Counted from the stretch's first letter, positions 1-6,566 are shown. The stretch: 6,653 nt of DNA from Nitrospirota bacterium (GCA_003235785.1 QJYE01000339.1:1-6653); one strand, 5' to 3'. Translations and numbers: made by a program. Notes: a model not told the origin generated them from the letters alone.

Positions 1-263
1 ATGAGTAAGGATACCTCTTCCCTGTGCGAATGAGCTATCTCATAGAGCGTGGAGGCCGCTTGCGGTTGACTGAGATCTAGGGATTCTGTCCAGATTTCCC
101 CTTGATGTCCATGTTGAAGTTCTTCTCTCAACATGTCAAGCCGTGTGTGATCTCGCGCCACTAATAAGAGGTTGTACCCTTGGGCGGCGAGGGCTCGGGC
201 ATATTCGGCTCCAATGCCTCGTGAGGCTCCGGTAATGACGGCGAATGGTCTGGCCTGGCTCAT
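1..263 (-). CDS. Short-chain dehydrogenase/reductase, N-terminal part (cut by window edge)
   Basis: The minus strand from ATG at 263-261 is open to the window edge and gives 87 residues. Residues 11-18 read TGASRGIG, the TGxxxGxG dinucleotide-binding loop of classical SDR enzymes. It is preceded by the hydrophobic strand FAVI and followed by a helix (AEYARALAAQGY) and a second strand (NLLLVARD). Arg37 after the second strand is typical of NADP(H)-preferring members, and the LDLS segment at 62-65 supplies the usual Asp near the adenine. The early layout recalls the DltE/YqjQ-like SDR group (inference). The catalytic Ser and YxxxK lie outside the window, so substrate and completeness cannot be judged. 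The Shine-Dalgarno is weak: only AAGAAAG about 9 bases before the ATG. The gene is divergent from the ATPase cassette and probably unrelated to it. Confidence 0.9.
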   Translation of the reverse strand, partial: MSQARPFAVITGASRGIGAEYARALAAQGYNLLLVARDHTRLDMLREELQHGHQGEIWTESLDLSQPQAASTLYEIAHSHREEVSLL

Positions 264-529
264 AATCAGTTTCTTTCTTGAGTTGCTCTTCCAGTATACC
301 TCGTATTTCCCCCATACAGAAACGCAGAAGCTGGCATAGAGGAATGTCTTCTTTGCACATGGCGGCCTTAGGCTTGGGCCACCTGGAATTGTCGCTGCCT
401 AAAAATTTTAAGAAATAGAGTCGTTGGACCGAATGATTCTTCATACGCATGTTCGGAACGTTATCCGCCGGTGAGGTGGCTGGCGCCTCTAAGGGTGCAG
501 AGAGCGACTAATTATAAGTTCCAGGGGAT
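264..529. other. Divergent intergenic region between the SDR gene and the ATPase cassette
   Basis: This stretch separates two divergent genes and should hold both promoters. On the minus strand it has TATACT (299 to 294) and a perfect TATAAT (516 to 511), treated separately. I found no convincing -35/-10 pair on the plus strand for the cassette. The best plus-strand -10-like hexamer is TATAAG at 513-518, with no recognisable -35 and lying too close to the start codon for a normal leader. An open minus-strand frame (450 to 136) crosses the region but runs into the SDR gene in another frame, and I do not call it a gene. No tRNA, riboswitch or clear terminator was seen. Confidence 0.5.
294..299 (-). 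promoter_or_regulatory. Possible -10 element for the SDR gene
   Basis: On the minus strand the hexamer is TATACT, which matches the sigma-70 -10 consensus at five of six positions. Transcription would begin near 287 and leave a leader of about two dozen bases before the SDR ATG, a normal length. No good -35 hexamer lies at a 16-18 base spacing (TTTCTG at best), so this rests on the -10 alone. Confidence 0.25.
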
Positions 530-540
530 GTGAGTGACAT
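511..540 (-). promoter_or_regulatory. Possible minus-strand promoter with consensus TATAAT
   Basis: Read on the minus strand, 516 to 511 is a perfect TATAAT. An ATGTCA hexamer (four of six matches to TTGACA) lies 18 bases upstream at 540 to 535. It would transcribe leftward toward the SDR gene with a leader of about 240 bases. The -35 would overlap the start codon of the cassette's first gene on the other strand, so polymerase bound here could interfere with that gene. The same AT-rich block reads TATAAG on the plus strand, so a shared bidirectional -10 is possible. Confidence 0.25.
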
Positions 541-1408
541 GTCTGAATTGTTTGATTCTGAATCGGCAACCGGTTTGCTGGAAGTGGTTGGGGTTGATGC
601 TCCAAACTCATCGTCCTCCCAGGCTGGAAGCTTGGAGCAGGCGTTAGCTGAAATCGAAGAGCAGGCTGGCGATTTGGTGAAAACGACCAAGCAGGTGATG
701 GCGTCGTTTAAAAAGATTAAAGATGCGGCCAAGGTGGGTGATCTCGTCAAGCTTCGCAAGTTATTGGAAGAAGGAAAATCAGCCACTTTGAGCTTGGGTT
801 GTGATTTTGTGAAGACGCAAGAACGTCTGAACTTTGATGAGGGCAGCTATCTCGCCGGGAAAGCCTTTCGCCAGGAACTGCTGACGACAGCCCAGCAAAT
901 GGGCGTGAATCTCTATGAGCATGATGGATATTTGTTTTCCTATCCAGTCCTTTTGAAAATTTTGCATAAAGAACGTGCGGTGTCGATCGACCGAGTGCGG
1001 GAAAGCCGCTTGCGTCCGTCGGTACTTATGAAGCGGCTGAAAGAAGTCCAGAACAAGCCCTTGCGATTTAAACCCCAGACCTTTTTGGAAATGCTCTATA
1101 CGGCGTATTCCATTGTTGTCGCGGGTCGTGGAAAACATCTAATCGGGAAAGGGACCGTGATCCCGCTTTTGGAGCTCTATCAATTGTTGACGTTATTACC
1201 TTGGCAGGCCAGTGAATATACGCGCCAGGAATTTGGTCGTGATGTCTATTTGCTGGATAAAATGGGGACGATCACGACGAAAAACGGACATCGGGCGAAT
1301 TTTCATGCCAGCACCGGTGTGCGAGATGTCTCCAGAACGTTGACGGTGATTGCGCAGGGAGGACGGGAAAAGACGTATTACGGAATTTCTTTTGTGAAAG
1401 CAGGGTAA
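539..1408 (+). CDS. Uncharacterised 289-residue protein, first gene of the ATPase cassette
   Basis: I do not recognise a named family. The ATG at 539 is chosen because AGGGGA at 523-528 lies 10 bases upstream. A GTG at 530 in the same frame would add three residues but would sit almost on top of that Shine-Dalgarno. Residues 1-30 are acidic and Ser/Ala-rich and probably disordered. Residues about 32-81 are a long charged helix rich in Glu, Lys and Leu (LEQALAEIEEQAGDLVK), compatible with a coiled coil. A globular part follows: a FSYPVLLKIL segment at 133-142, a basic IDRVRESRLRPSVL stretch at 150-163, and KPLRFKPQTFLEMLYTAY at 173-190. The C-terminal block has EFGRDVYLLD (231-240), GHRANFHASTG (250-260) and YYGISF (280-285). 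There is no signal peptide, membrane segment, Walker motif or obvious nuclease motif. The gene ends 82 bases before the first ATPase on the same strand. A role as adaptor or nucleic-acid-binding partner of the ATPases is inference from position and the basic helices only. Confidence 0.88.
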   Translation: MSELFDSESATGLLEVVGVDAPNSSSSQAGSLEQALAEIEEQAGDLVKTTKQVMASFKKIKDAAKVGDLVKLRKLLEEGKSATLSLGCDFVKTQERLNFDEGSYLAGKAFRQELLTTAQQMGVNLYEHDGYLFSYPVLLKILHKERAVSIDRVRESRLRPSVLMKRLKEVQNKPLRFKPQTFLEMLYTAYSIVVAGRGKHLIGKGTVIPLLELYQLLTLLPWQASEYTRQEFGRDVYLLDKMGTITTKNGHRANFHASTGVRDVSRTLTVIAQGGREKTYYGISFVKAG

Positions 1409-1490
1409 CCACGCACGGCTTGTCATTTAAGTTTCCCTAGGTGGGGCCGACAAGACGAAGCAGACTACAAGGATTGTTGAGGAAAACATT
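1409..1490 (+). other. Gap between the small gene and the first ATPase, no terminator seen
   Basis: This 82-base gap carries no stem followed by a T-run and no good promoter. A TTGTCA near 1422 has no -10 at the right distance. Read-through from the upstream gene is therefore the simplest model, and the three genes are treated as one operon. Confidence 0.4.
1479..1483 (+). promoter_or_regulatory. Shine-Dalgarno of the first ATPase
   Basis: GAGGA lies 7 bases before the ATG at 1491. This is strong and well spaced and fixes the start of the 758-residue ATPase. Confidence 0.8.
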
Positions 1491-3767
1491 ATGTTATCAG
1501 CGGAATGGTTGAAAGTTCTAAAATCCGCCTATCTCCAAGGATTTATTCGTCGCGGAGGATCAGCGGTCAAATTTGCTGTGGTCGAAGAGGCTGAGGACAC
1601 CAAGGCGGTGGTGTACGGAGTCGGAGAATTGGCACGTGAGCAAGGGTTTATTACGCTTGAAGCCGACTCTCGAAAAACCAAGGTGCAACTCATTGATTTA
1701 TTGTTTGAGGGAATGGCTAAGCAGATTGATTGGGAAGGGCTGGCCTTTGAATATGTTAAAAAACTGTTTCTTGAGAATACCCGTCACATTCCGGAGCAAC
1801 GGGAAGAATGCAGTTGGGCAGGGTTAGCCTCATGCAATCAGTGTGATGAATCCACAATCCAGCGCGATGTGAATTCCTGGTTGGAAAGTCGGTTGTTTCA
1901 AGATTTTCAAATGAGCCGGGAATTTCGTCTGGCGATGATTCAATTATGTTTAGCTCAATTGGATCCATCGGGGCGGCAATCTAAAGAAGCTGGAGCGATT
2001 AAATCGTGGCTCCGTGGGGAACTGCGACAAATGTCGGCTCTCAAGAAATTGCTCATTTTCCAAAAAGTTAATCGCAGTAATGCTCGTGATTTAATTGCCT
2101 CGTTAGCCCATTGGGTGCGTTTGTTAGGGAAGCCCGGTGTGGTGCTGACGATTGATATTTCGGCCTTCATGGGTAGCAAGACATCCAATTCCAAGTCGTT
2201 GAGTTATACGGCTTCCGCCGTGATGGATGCCTATGAAATGTTACGACAATTTATCGATGGCAGTGACGACATAGAAGGTTTGCTATTAGTAGTCGTGACG
2301 CCTAAGTCGTTTCTATCTGACCAACGCTTAGGGCTGAATCGTTATGAAGCGTTGAAGCTTCGTATCTGGGATGATGTCCGCGATAAATTCCGCCAAAATC
2401 CCTTTGCGCCGATGGTTCGGTTAACGGATCAATCAGAACAGTTCGAAGAGAATCGATTGTTAGCACGTATCGGCAGTAGAAAAGATGATGTGCAGAATCA
2501 GCGGGTGATCGAGTCTTTGCGGGCGGGTGTGCCCAGCCCCGGTGTGGTCAAAGCCCTGGGCTGTCCTCAGCCCACCGTTAAATCGAAATTCCAACAAATG
2601 TTACAAGATGCGCAAGCGAGTATCCTTAAAGGATGGACGACCCAGGGGTTGCTCATTGAAGGTGGGTTTGGCACAGGCAAATCGCATTTATTGGAATCGC
2701 TCAAGCATATGGCCCTTGAGTCCCGATTTGTCTGCAGTAAGGTGGTAATTAGTAAAGAAACGCCTCTGTATAGCCCCGCGTTGATGTTTCGTGCGGCAGT
2801 GGGTGGGGCGGATATTCCGCAAAAACGAGGCGATGCCCTGGCCGAAGTCGCTGCAGATTTGAATTTTAAAAGTCCTCAATATGCGGATTTCTATGAATGG
2901 GTGCATCGCCAAGGCGGAGAAATTGATGGCCGTTTTGCGGCCACCCTATTTCTTTATGAGCGCTTGGTGAATGACCCCGAGTTAAGCCATCGAATGATTC
3001 GATATTGGGCAGGTGATCCGTTGTCCGATGCAGAAATTAAGCGATACCTCAAGTCTTGTGATGGAACGGCGTCCTATCGATTCGAACGGGTTTCGCCCAT
3101 GGAAATGGCTCTGCAGCGATTTAAATTTGTGTCACGACTTATGATTGCGGCGGGATATTCCGGATGGATTTTGTTGATCGATGAAGCGGAAATTATCGGC
3201 CGGTATTCCTTTAAACAACGGGCACAATCGTATGCCGAATTGGCTCGATGGCTCGGCCGTCTTGAAGCTTCGAGCTTTGCGGACCTGGGGTATAAATCTG
3301 GGTTGGCTGCCGTGATGGCCTTAACCGATGACTTCCAGAGCGCCATCTTGGATGAAAAGGGTGATCGGGAAAAGGTCCCCGAAAAATTGAGAGAGACGGG
3401 TTCAGAGACTGATCTGGTGCTGGCCCGGCAAGCCGAACAAGGCATGCGCTTGATTGAGTGTGAACGGATTCCGTTGGTTGGCCCCTACGATCAGTTGGTG
3501 GAAGAAATCTATCATAAAATTCGGGCCATTCACGGTGGGGCCTATGGCTGGGATCCTCCGCAGGTGCCGACGATTGAGCGGCTTTCAAGTACGCGTATGC
3601 GTGAATATGTCAAGGGATGGATTACGGAATGGGACCTGAAGCGTTTGGATCCGAACCAGCAGGTGGAAATTGAATTGACCGAAGTCAAACAGGATTATTC
3701 CGAAGATCTTGAATTAGAAGGTGTGCCGGAGGACGTCTTACAGCCTGCATTGGCGGAATCTCCTTAG
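1491..3767 (+). CDS. BREX-type (BrxD/DUF2791-like) tandem ATPase, copy 1
   Basis: This is a 758-residue cytoplasmic protein with two P-loop-type halves. The C-terminal half, from about residue 337 (QRVIESLRAGVP, an entry motif like that of BrxD proteins), has Walker A GGFGTGKS at 391-398 and Walker B LLIDEAE at 561-567 with Asp564-Glu565. A post-Walker-B ALTDDF segment is a probable sensor 1, and STRMREYV at 700-707 holds candidate arginines for the finger or sensor 2. It should bind and hydrolyse ATP. The N-terminal half begins with a GFIRRGGSAVKFAVV strand (17-31), but EEAEDTKAV stands where a Walker A loop should be. A VVLTIDIS strand with Asp222 resembles Walker B without its catalytic Glu, and a GLNRYEALKLRIWDD block around Tyr285 follows. 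This half looks like an ATP-hydrolysis-dead copy of the same fold (inference). The C-terminus is acidic. A strong GAGGA site precedes the ATG. The nearest known relatives are BREX ATPases that act with methylase and nuclease partners, but no such partner lies here. Family-level confidence is good; function is open. Confidence 0.9.
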   Translation: MLSAEWLKVLKSAYLQGFIRRGGSAVKFAVVEEAEDTKAVVYGVGELAREQGFITLEADSRKTKVQLIDLLFEGMAKQIDWEGLAFEYVKKLFLENTRHIPEQREECSWAGLASCNQCDESTIQRDVNSWLESRLFQDFQMSREFRLAMIQLCLAQLDPSGRQSKEAGAIKSWLRGELRQMSALKKLLIFQKVNRSNARDLIASLAHWVRLLGKPGVVLTIDISAFMGSKTSNSKSLSYTASAVMDAYEMLRQFIDGSDDIEGLLLVVVTPKSFLSDQRLGLNRYEALKLRIWDDVRDKFRQNPFAPMVRLTDQSEQFEENRLLARIGSRKDDVQNQRVIESLRAGVPSPGVVKALGCPQPTVKSKFQQMLQDAQASILKGWTTQGLLIEGGFGTGKSHLLESLKHMALESRFVCSKVVISKETPLYSPALMFRAAVGGADIPQKRGDALAEVAADLNFKSPQYADFYEWVHRQGGEIDGRFAATLFLYERLVNDPELSHRMIRYWAGDPLSDAEIKRYLKSCDGTASYRFERVSPMEMALQRFKFVSRLMIAAGYSGWILLIDEAEIIGRYSFKQRAQSYAELARWLGRLEASSFADLGYKSGLAAVMALTDDFQSAILDEKGDREKVPEKLRETGSETDLVLARQAEQGMRLIECERIPLVGPYDQLVEEIYHKIRAIHGGAYGWDPPQVPTIERLSSTRMREYVKGWITEWDLKRLDPNQQVEIELTEVKQDYSEDLELEGVPEDVLQPALAESP

Positions 3768-3812
3768 TTGGTCATGTGGTGGGGGTGACGTGGCAGTCTT
3801 CTGCAGAGAGCT

Positions 3813-3825
3813 CGTCGTGACGACG
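3813..3825. repeat. Short inverted repeat between the ATPase genes
   Basis: CGTCGT and ACGACG are exact reverse complements separated by a single G. In RNA this would fold as a five-pair stem with a three-base loop. It could be a weak hairpin or an operator half-site pair. At this length chance is a real alternative. Confidence 0.35.
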
Positions 3826-3856
3826 TGTTGAACTCAGTCTTTATTTTTCCAAACCT

Positions 3857-3862
3857 AAAGGA
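3857..3862 (+). promoter_or_regulatory. Shine-Dalgarno of the second ATPase
   Basis: AAAGGA lies 8 bases before the ATG at 3871. This supports that start, where the protein also aligns with the start of copy 1. Confidence 0.75.
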
Positions 3863-3870
3863 TACGCAAT

Positions 3871-6195
3871 ATGGAGTTTCGGCCTCAAGAATGGTTTGAG
3901 ACGATTCGTCAAGAATATCTCCAACGGTTTGTTGGACAAGGGGGATCGTCTGTGAAATTTGTGGTGACGCCTACCGAAAGTGACCGGATACACGTCCAGG
4001 AGCAATTGGCGGTCTTGGCACTACAGGAGCAATATGCCTGTGTGACCATTGATGCCAAAGAAACCAAAATTCATATGATGGACAAGTTTTTCCATCAGGT
4101 GGCACGTCGGATTCCATGGGATGCGTTAGCCTCACAATTTGTGCGACGGTTACTGCAAGAAAATGGCTATCAGATTCCTGAAGCCCAAGAAGATTTTAGC
4201 ATGGCCGGGGTGGCCAGGATGAATGAGCGAGCCGAACCATTGTTGCGACGGGATTTGAATAGCTGGTTGGAACGGGCGATCTACCGGGATACGCACATGT
4301 GCCAAGAATTTCGAATGGCCATGATTCGGCTTTGCTTGGGCCAAATGGATTCCGGATCGGAAAGTCCGTTTATGACCGAACCCGTGAAGGCCTGGTTATG
4401 TGGGGAGTTGAGACAAATTTCCGCGTTAAAAGAGGCGTTGATTTTCCAGAAAATCGTCCGAACCAATGCCCGATATATGTTCGCGTCATTATCGCGTTGG
4501 TTGCGGGTGGTGGGGAAAACCGGCTTGGTCGTTTCGTTGGATTTGAGCCGGTGCTTGGAAAGTAAAAAACCTGAATCGCCTGAGGGTTTCTATTATGGTG
4601 TCTCCGCAACCCTTGATGCCTACGAAATGCTCCGGCAATTTATTGATGGGACCGATGAATTGGAAAGTCTCTTGTTGGTGGTGTCTGTCCCACCGGTATT
4701 TCTCACGGATGCTCGACGAGGACTTAATCGATATGAAGCGTTGAAACTACGTATCTGGGACGAAGTGCGTGACCGGCAATATCAAAATCCTCTCGGGGCG
4801 TTGATTCGACTGGCCCCTTCTGGAGAGGTTCAAGAAATGGTCTCCAGCGAAATAGGATCGTATCAACAGGCAGCTATGGCAAATGGTGATGTAAGCCATC
4901 AACGGGCGATGGAAGCATTGCGATCCGGTGTACCCAATCGTGACGTGGTGAAGGTCTTGGGGAGCCATCAGCCTGAAATTGAGGGGAAATTCCGACGACT
5001 ACTTCAGCAAATGGAAACGCAGGCCCCCCAGGGAATGCCAACGAAAGGGCTGGTCCTTGAAGGAGGATTTGGAAGTGGAAAATCCCATCTTTTGAAAGAT
5101 TTGCAATATCTCGCGTTGGAGCACAATTTCGTGTGTAGCTCAATTGTGATAAGCAAGGAAACGCCATTTTACAATGTGGCCACACTTTTTCGGTCAGCGA
5201 TTAATAATGCGCTTGTGCCAGGCAAACAAGGGGATGCGTTAACCGAAGTGGCAGGAGAACTGAATTTTCAAAGTCCTCACTATGCCGAATTGTATGATTG
5301 GGTTCATCGCCAAGAGCATGGGTGTGATTCGCGGTTTGCCGCAACATTGTATTTGTATGAACGAATGATTAATGATCCTGAGCTCAGCCACCGGATGATT
5401 CGCTTCTGGGCAGGAGACCCACTCAGTAATGGGCAGCTCAAAAAGTATCTTCAGGGTTGTGCGCCTGAGACTCCCTATGAATTTGAGAAATTGACGGCAC
5501 AACAATTAGCCTGGCATCGCTTTCAGTTCTCCTCACGACTCATGCAAGCTGCAGGTTATAAAGGTTGGATCTTGCTTATCGACGAAGCCGAAATTATTGG
5601 TCGTTACTCGTTTAAGCAACGGACCAAGTCCTATGGTGAAGTGGCTCGCTGGTTAGGAGTCTTGGAGGAGGCCGTCTGTCCCGTGATCTCGGCCGTGGTG
5701 GCATTAACGGATGATTTCCAAAGTGCGGTGTTTGAAGAAAAACAGGATGCTCAGAAGATTGACCAATTATGCCAGGATGGAGAGGTTGGAGACGAAGCGG
5801 CCATGGCTCATGCGGCACGTTCCGGCATTCGTCTCATTGAAGAAGAGAGTGAGCCGCTGGTTCGACCGTATGACTCTATGGTCGATACCTTGTATGAGCA
5901 GCTTCGAGGGCTACATGGTTCGGCCTATAGTTGGGACCCTCCGCCCGTTTCTGCAGTTGAAAAATTATCCAGCACCCGAATGCGGGAATATGTGAGGGGG
6001 TGGATTACTGAATGGGATTTGCGGAGATTATACCCTGAGGCGCGTTTAGAAATTGAGATTACAGATGTACGTCAAAACTATGAAGAAGATCAGGAGTTAG
6101 AGTCATCTATCGCCGATGAAACTGAAGTCGTATTCATTTCGGAAGCCGAAGAGGCCATGATGGCTGTGGCATTGCAAAATCAAGCTTCTGTGTAA
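3871..6195 (+). CDS. BREX-type (BrxD/DUF2791-like) tandem ATPase, copy 2
   Basis: This 774-residue protein is a full-length paralogue of the preceding gene. Walker A is GGFGSGKS at 398-405, Walker B is LLIDEAE at 568-574 (Asp571-Glu572), and STRMREYV lies at 701-708. The BrxD-like entry motif HQRAMEALRSGVP starts at residue 343. The N-terminal half again opens with a GGSSVKFVV strand (24-32) and lacks a Walker A loop (TPTESDRIH in its place). It has a degenerate Walker B (LVVSLDLS, Asp224) and the same GLNRYEALKLRIWDE block around Tyr288. Over 52 positions around Walker A, 33 are identical to copy 1 by hand count. The N-terminal halves are more divergent. The C-terminal tail is longer and more acidic than in copy 1, with EVVFISEAEEAMM near the end. 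Retention of two intact paralogues suggests a hetero-oligomer or two specialised motors (inference). No signal peptide or membrane segment is visible. The gene ends the cassette, and what follows is convergent. Confidence 0.9.
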   Translation: MEFRPQEWFETIRQEYLQRFVGQGGSSVKFVVTPTESDRIHVQEQLAVLALQEQYACVTIDAKETKIHMMDKFFHQVARRIPWDALASQFVRRLLQENGYQIPEAQEDFSMAGVARMNERAEPLLRRDLNSWLERAIYRDTHMCQEFRMAMIRLCLGQMDSGSESPFMTEPVKAWLCGELRQISALKEALIFQKIVRTNARYMFASLSRWLRVVGKTGLVVSLDLSRCLESKKPESPEGFYYGVSATLDAYEMLRQFIDGTDELESLLLVVSVPPVFLTDARRGLNRYEALKLRIWDEVRDRQYQNPLGALIRLAPSGEVQEMVSSEIGSYQQAAMANGDVSHQRAMEALRSGVPNRDVVKVLGSHQPEIEGKFRRLLQQMETQAPQGMPTKGLVLEGGFGSGKSHLLKDLQYLALEHNFVCSSIVISKETPFYNVATLFRSAINNALVPGKQGDALTEVAGELNFQSPHYAELYDWVHRQEHGCDSRFAATLYLYERMINDPELSHRMIRFWAGDPLSNGQLKKYLQGCAPETPYEFEKLTAQQLAWHRFQFSSRLMQAAGYKGWILLIDEAEIIGRYSFKQRTKSYGEVARWLGVLEEAVCPVISAVVALTDDFQSAVFEEKQDAQKIDQLCQDGEVGDEAAMAHAARSGIRLIEEESEPLVRPYDSMVDTLYEQLRGLHGSAYSWDPPPVSAVEKLSSTRMREYVRGWITEWDLRRLYPEARLEIEITDVRQNYEEDQELESSIADETEVVFISEAEEAMMAVALQNQASV

Positions 6196-6294
6196 CGTTC
6201 CCTTTCAATAGGCAGATCAGAAAAGAGCTTGGTGAGGAATGATTGGGTGAAGGCTGTAGCCAGAATAGGTGCGAAGTGAATGTCGCCTCAACGG
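6196..6294. other. Convergent gap after the second ATPase
   Basis: This 99-base region lies between the end of the cassette and the end of the RRM pseudogene. The only stem seen is the tiny GGCT-GT-AGCC near 6252-6261, without a T-run. No convincing intrinsic terminator is present on either strand. Confidence 0.4.
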
Positions 6295-6552
6295 TTAATC
6301 TTCTTTAAGGAGATAGACCTCGTTTATCATAAAAATCCTGCCGCTCAAATCCGTCCCAAGTAAGGGATTGATCGTTTGCGTAGCTTCCTCTTGATTGGGC
6401 CTTTCGACAATCTCAAAACTTCCAGGCCGTCCAGTAAATTGATCTGCAATGATCTTGGCGGAAACCACTGTTTCACATGAACCAAAATAATTGTGTAATT
6501 CTTGGTCTTCTGTTTCGAATGGTAGGTTCCCATCTTATAGGCTGACAATCAT
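6295..6552 (-). pseudogene. RRM-domain RNA-binding protein, inactivated by a nonsense codon
   Basis: The minus-strand frame from ATG at 6552-6550 to TAA at 6297-6295 spans 85 codons. That is the size of a small bacterial single-RRM (RNP-1/glycine-rich type) protein. After MIVSL comes an in-frame TAA at 6537-6535, then DGNLPFETEDQEL, VVSAKIIADQFTG, SFEIVERPNQEEA and LGTDLSGRIFMINE. These align in order with the usual family segments (IYVGNLPFETTE, V.SAKIITDRFTG, GFGFVEM...EA and LNGT.L.GR.L.VNEA). The stop falls exactly where the conserved RNP2 Tyr should be, and the next codon gives Asp in place of Val. In RNP1 the consensus RGFGFV reads GSFEIV, so two aromatic or glycine contacts are gone. 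A strong Shine-Dalgarno survives upstream, so the gene was probably functional not long ago. A sequencing error could explain the stop but not the RNP1 losses. RRM proteins of this type bind single-stranded RNA, often in cold-adaptation roles; this copy should not. Confidence 0.8.
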
Positions 6553-6560
6553 TGAGGACT

Positions 6561-6566
6561 TCCTTT
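6561..6566 (-). promoter_or_regulatory. Surviving Shine-Dalgarno of the RRM pseudogene
   Basis: On the minus strand AAAGGA ends 8 bases before the ATG at 6552. Good spacing and match support the call that this ATG was the original start of the RRM gene. Confidence 0.6.

Larger units (their letters stand above)
3768..3870 (+). other. Gap between the two ATPase genes
   Basis: This 103-base gap contains a short perfect inverted repeat (3813-3825) and a T-rich tract (3838-3848), but the two are not adjacent as in an intrinsic terminator. No promoter with both hexamers was found. Co-transcription of the two ATPase genes is likely, with possible tuning in the gap. Confidence 0.4.

Noticed and set aside
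136..450. Open minus-strand frame of 104 codons upstream of and into the SDR gene
   Set aside because: Its second half is the SDR gene read in another frame, ending in an Arg/Pro-rich string. Its first half has no good Shine-Dalgarno at the ATG and no recognisable motif. The MCKEDIPLCQLLRF part looks somewhat protein-like, so a short remnant cannot be fully excluded.
3211..3588. Minus-strand open frame opposite the first ATPase
   Set aside because: It lies wholly within a gene with clear motifs on the plus strand, has the Pro/Arg/His/Ser-rich composition of an antisense shadow, and shows no ribosome binding site.
1491..6195. Single split or frameshifted gene instead of two ATPases
   Set aside because: Each frame has its own start, Shine-Dalgarno and full set of Walker motifs, and they align end to end as paralogues.
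6196..6294. Intrinsic terminator after the second ATPase
   Set aside because: The only stem (GGCT-GT-AGCC) has four pairs, a two-base loop and no T-run.
6345..6548. Minus-strand 67-codon frame beginning MSAYKMGTYH
   Set aside because: It is one base out of frame with the RRM pseudogene, whose translation aligns in order with a known family, while this frame is Lys/Arg-rich and resembles nothing.
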